7,537 bases of DNA from Candidatus Nanohalarchaeota archaeon (GTDB taxonomy: Archaea; EX4484-52; B79-G9). Under the pieces are notes generated by a model. The model saw nothing but the letters and a program-made list of their open reading frames with translations, was not told the origin of the DNA and did not search any database. The position numbers and the translations under genes are program-made. Below, one piece after another: positions 6,257 to 7,537 of the stretch (its first letter is position 1; each line of letters opens with the position of its first letter). Where the stretch lies: the NCBI GenBank assembly GCA_030635525.1, contig DAOVYR010000049.1, forward strand, positions 1 to 7,537. Reading direction: 5' to 3'.

Positions 6257-7361
6257 TTTTGCAGAAGTTCAGGTAGCCTGTTATGAAGCCTGCAACGTAT
6301 CCGTCGCCGCTTCCGACTGCCAGGCCTTCGCCTTCATGCAATATGCCGGCTACCCATGAAATATGAAGTTTTGTCCCGTTTGTAATTTCTTTTTTGTGTA
6401 GTGTAATATTTTTGAATTTCTTTTTCATGTCATCAATGCTCATGTATTTGCCATGGATGTATCTTGAACTGCCTGAAAGGTGTCCCAGTGCCTGTGCCAA
6501 AGAAAGACCTTCAATGGGTTTTTTGGATATTGCAAGGCTTCCTTTCATTGTATGGATTACAAGTATTGAGTCGCGTTTCATGTATTTTTGATGGAATATG
6601 GACGCTGCTTCTACTATATCTTTTTTATCTGTCATTGTCTCAAGTTCTATCTCATTCATGCCTACAATGTCTGCATATTTTGAGACTTTCAGGCAGTTGT
6701 CTTTTGCCATTCTTGAGCCTGAGCCAAGTTCTATATAGAGGGTGGATGTACGTGATATATTTTTTACTCTCTTTAGAAGTTCTGCTTGTACTGGTTCTGA
6801 TTTTGCGTCCAGATGAGCCCCGGAGTAGACTGCAAAATCGCATGTATCGTCAACGAAATCAACGAGTTCCGGCTCTTTTATGCCGTAGTCCGGTGAAATT
6901 ATGAACCTGTCGCCGTCTTCTTTGACCTGGACTATGAGGTGGTGTGCTGCTTTGTCTATAGAGGATTTTACGGACGTTATGCCTGCGGACTTCAGTTGCT
7001 TTACCATCTCGGATGTTGCTCTTTTTACTTCAAGGTGAGTTCTGTTTCCAAGGGCGCTCAGGGCAAGTGAGATGTTGGATGCATTGCCGCCAAGAATCAC
7101 TTTTTCTTTGAGAGGGATGTTTTTGAGTTTTATGATTGCTTCGTTGATGTGGTCTATATCGCGGTTATATTCTGTGTATGATCTGTTTTTCAGCACGCGC
7201 GAAGCTATGTCGTCAAAGATTGCGTTGATCTTTATCCTGCTTAATTTTTCTTTGGAGATATTGAAGACATCGTCGTAATTGGCGATGCCGTAGACTGCGA
7301 TCCTGTGGGGCTTTAGGGGGGTGTCTAGTGCTTTTTTGTAGAGTTTGGTGTGTTTGTCCAT
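6240..7361 (-). CDS. ADP-dependent sugar kinase family protein (phosphofructokinase/glucokinase-like)
   Basis: The protein is 373 residues of the ribokinase-like fold and resembles the archaeal ADP-dependent glucokinase/phosphofructokinase family. Motifs in order are GGNASNISLALSALG (91-105), NEIE (236-239, the NxxE motif linked to magnesium), HTMKG (270-274), and GSGDGYVAGF (350-359), the GxGD motif with catalytic base D353. Known members phosphorylate glucose or fructose 6-phosphate with ADP and give AMP, in a modified Embden-Meyerhof glycolysis in the cytoplasm. Those enzymes are usually about 450-470 residues, so this one is shorter, yet all core motifs are present. It may be a divergent branch, so I leave the substrate unassigned. 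The ATG at 7361 lies 26 bases from a TATA-like box, which fits a leaderless message. The gene converges on the HerA-like gene, with the 3' ends overlapping. Confidence 0.82.
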   Translation of the reverse strand: MDKHTKLYKKALDTPLKPHRIAVYGIANYDDVFNISKEKLSRIKINAIFDDIASRVLKNRSYTEYNRDIDHINEAIIKLKNIPLKEKVILGGNASNISLALSALGNRTHLEVKRATSEMVKQLKSAGITSVKSSIDKAAHHLIVQVKEDGDRFIISPDYGIKEPELVDFVDDTCDFAVYSGAHLDAKSEPVQAELLKRVKNISRTSTLYIELGSGSRMAKDNCLKVSKYADIVGMNEIELETMTDKKDIVEAASIFHQKYMKRDSILVIHTMKGSLAISKKPIEGLSLAQALGHLSGSSRYIHGKYMSIDDMKKKFKNITLHKKEITNGTKLHISWVAGILHEGEGLAVGSGDGYVAGFITGYLNFCKINSTR

Positions 7362-7382
7362 AGCGAATCTATTGATTGTTAG

Positions 7383-7391
7383 CTATATATG
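7383..7391 (-). promoter_or_regulatory. TATA box of the kinase gene, leaderless spacing
   Basis: The minus strand reads CATATATAG, with its centre about 26 bases before the ATG at 7361. No Shine-Dalgarno sequence lies between box and start. The 7362-7457 spacer also holds the promoter-like box of the tRNA gene on the other strand. Confidence 0.55.
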
Positions 7392-7410
7392 TTTGTATGG
7401 GGTTGACTCA

Positions 7411-7422
7411 ATATATTTAAAA
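7411..7422 (+). promoter_or_regulatory. Probable TATA box of the tRNA gene
   Basis: The plus strand reads ATATATTTAAAA, centred about 42 bases before the tRNA 5' end. Transcription would start near 7442 and give a leader of about 16 bases for RNase P to remove. The element is diverged from the kinase box 20-30 bases away. Confidence 0.5.
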
Positions 7423-7457
7423 CTTACGATGTCATATTAATGATTTATGAGCGCGAT

Positions 7458-7537
7458 GGTCCCGTAGCTCAGTTGGTTAGAGCGCTGGTCTTATATGACG
7501 CGCAGGTACTGCCTGCGTCTTAATAACCAATGCATCC
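7458..7537 (+). tRNA. Intron-containing tRNA, probably tRNA-Ile (anticodon UAU), 3' part outside window
   Basis: The 5' half is clear: acceptor strand GGTCCCG (7458-7464), T8-A9, D stem GCTC/GAGC (7467-7470, 7480-7483) around the loop AGTTGGTTA, then anticodon stem CTGGT (7485-7489). The loop runs C32-T33-T34-A35-T36-A37, after which the sequence departs from tRNA and returns at A38 (7525) with ACCAA (7526-7530) closing the stem. The spliced loop would read CUUAUAA, anticodon UAU, codon AUA. The D arm resembles archaeal tRNA-Ile. Four of five anticodon-stem pairs form; the outermost is C-A. Only the beginning of the variable region and T arm is inside the window, so identity elements at the 3' end cannot be checked. 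Presence of a tRNA 5' half is firm; the isoleucine call and the exact splice sites are less sure. Confidence 0.75.
7496..7524 (+). other. Probable tRNA intron between positions 37 and 38
   Basis: These 29 bases interrupt the anticodon loop at the usual archaeal position. The intron holds a hairpin: GAC and GCAGG, separated by a two-base bulge, pair with CCTGC and GTC around the loop TACTG. The central helix next to the cut sites pairs TTA (7491-7493) with TAA (7521-7523), which gives only three pairs. The result is a relaxed rather than a perfect bulge-helix-bulge for the tRNA splicing endonuclease. The boundaries are inferred from the resulting seven-base loop. Confidence 0.55.

Noticed and set aside
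1..7537. Insertion sequence, CRISPR array, prophage or defence island
   Set aside because: No transposase, integrase, repeat-spacer pattern, terminal inverted repeats or recognised defence gene was seen on either strand.

Overview
The window looks like chromosomal DNA from an archaeon. AT-rich TATA-like boxes sit 22-27 bases upstream of several start codons, there is a stand-alone HerA-type DNA translocase, there is a sugar kinase of the ADP-dependent family typical of archaea, and the partial tRNA at the right edge has an intron-like insert beside its anticodon. I cannot name the species. Most of the window has moderate GC content (45%, 47% and 52% in three 60-base lines I counted). The gene at 1319-2677 is clearly more AT-rich (27% and 35% in two counted lines).

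Left part (1-3588, all minus strand). Two enzymes of the diaminopimelate (DAP) route to lysine lie here: a DapL-type class I/II aminotransferase cut by the left edge, and diaminopimelate epimerase DapF. The aminotransferase would make LL-DAP or an acylated precursor, and DapF would convert LL-DAP to meso-DAP. Between them sits an unrecognised 452-residue soluble protein gene with its own promoter-like box and a different base composition. It looks like a later insertion into a lysine gene cluster.

Middle part (3714-4614, minus strand). Two small membrane proteins lie head to tail: a four-helix protein with two similar cysteine clusters (170 aa), then a four-helix protein (109 aa) with a strong Shine-Dalgarno sequence. 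They probably share a transcript that may read on toward dapF. I cannot assign a function to either.

Right part (4697-7537). A divergent promoter region of about 80 bases separates the membrane pair from a plus-strand HerA-like ATPase. This ATPase converges on a minus-strand ADP-dependent sugar-kinase homologue, and the two coding regions overlap by 17 bases at their 3' ends. A second divergent spacer leads to the start of a plus-strand tRNA gene. Its anticodon loop reads best as UAU (isoleucine, codon AUA), followed by a 29-base intron; the 3' end of the tRNA lies outside the window.

Four of the six complete protein genes (the 452-aa orphan, the 170-aa membrane protein, the HerA-like gene and the kinase) have TATA-like boxes placed for leaderless transcripts. 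The 109-aa gene and dapF have recognisable Shine-Dalgarno sequences. I saw no insertion sequence, CRISPR array, rRNA gene or phage gene, and no clear undescribed multi-gene system. The best candidates for novelty are the orphan gene, the cysteine-cluster membrane pair and the tRNA.
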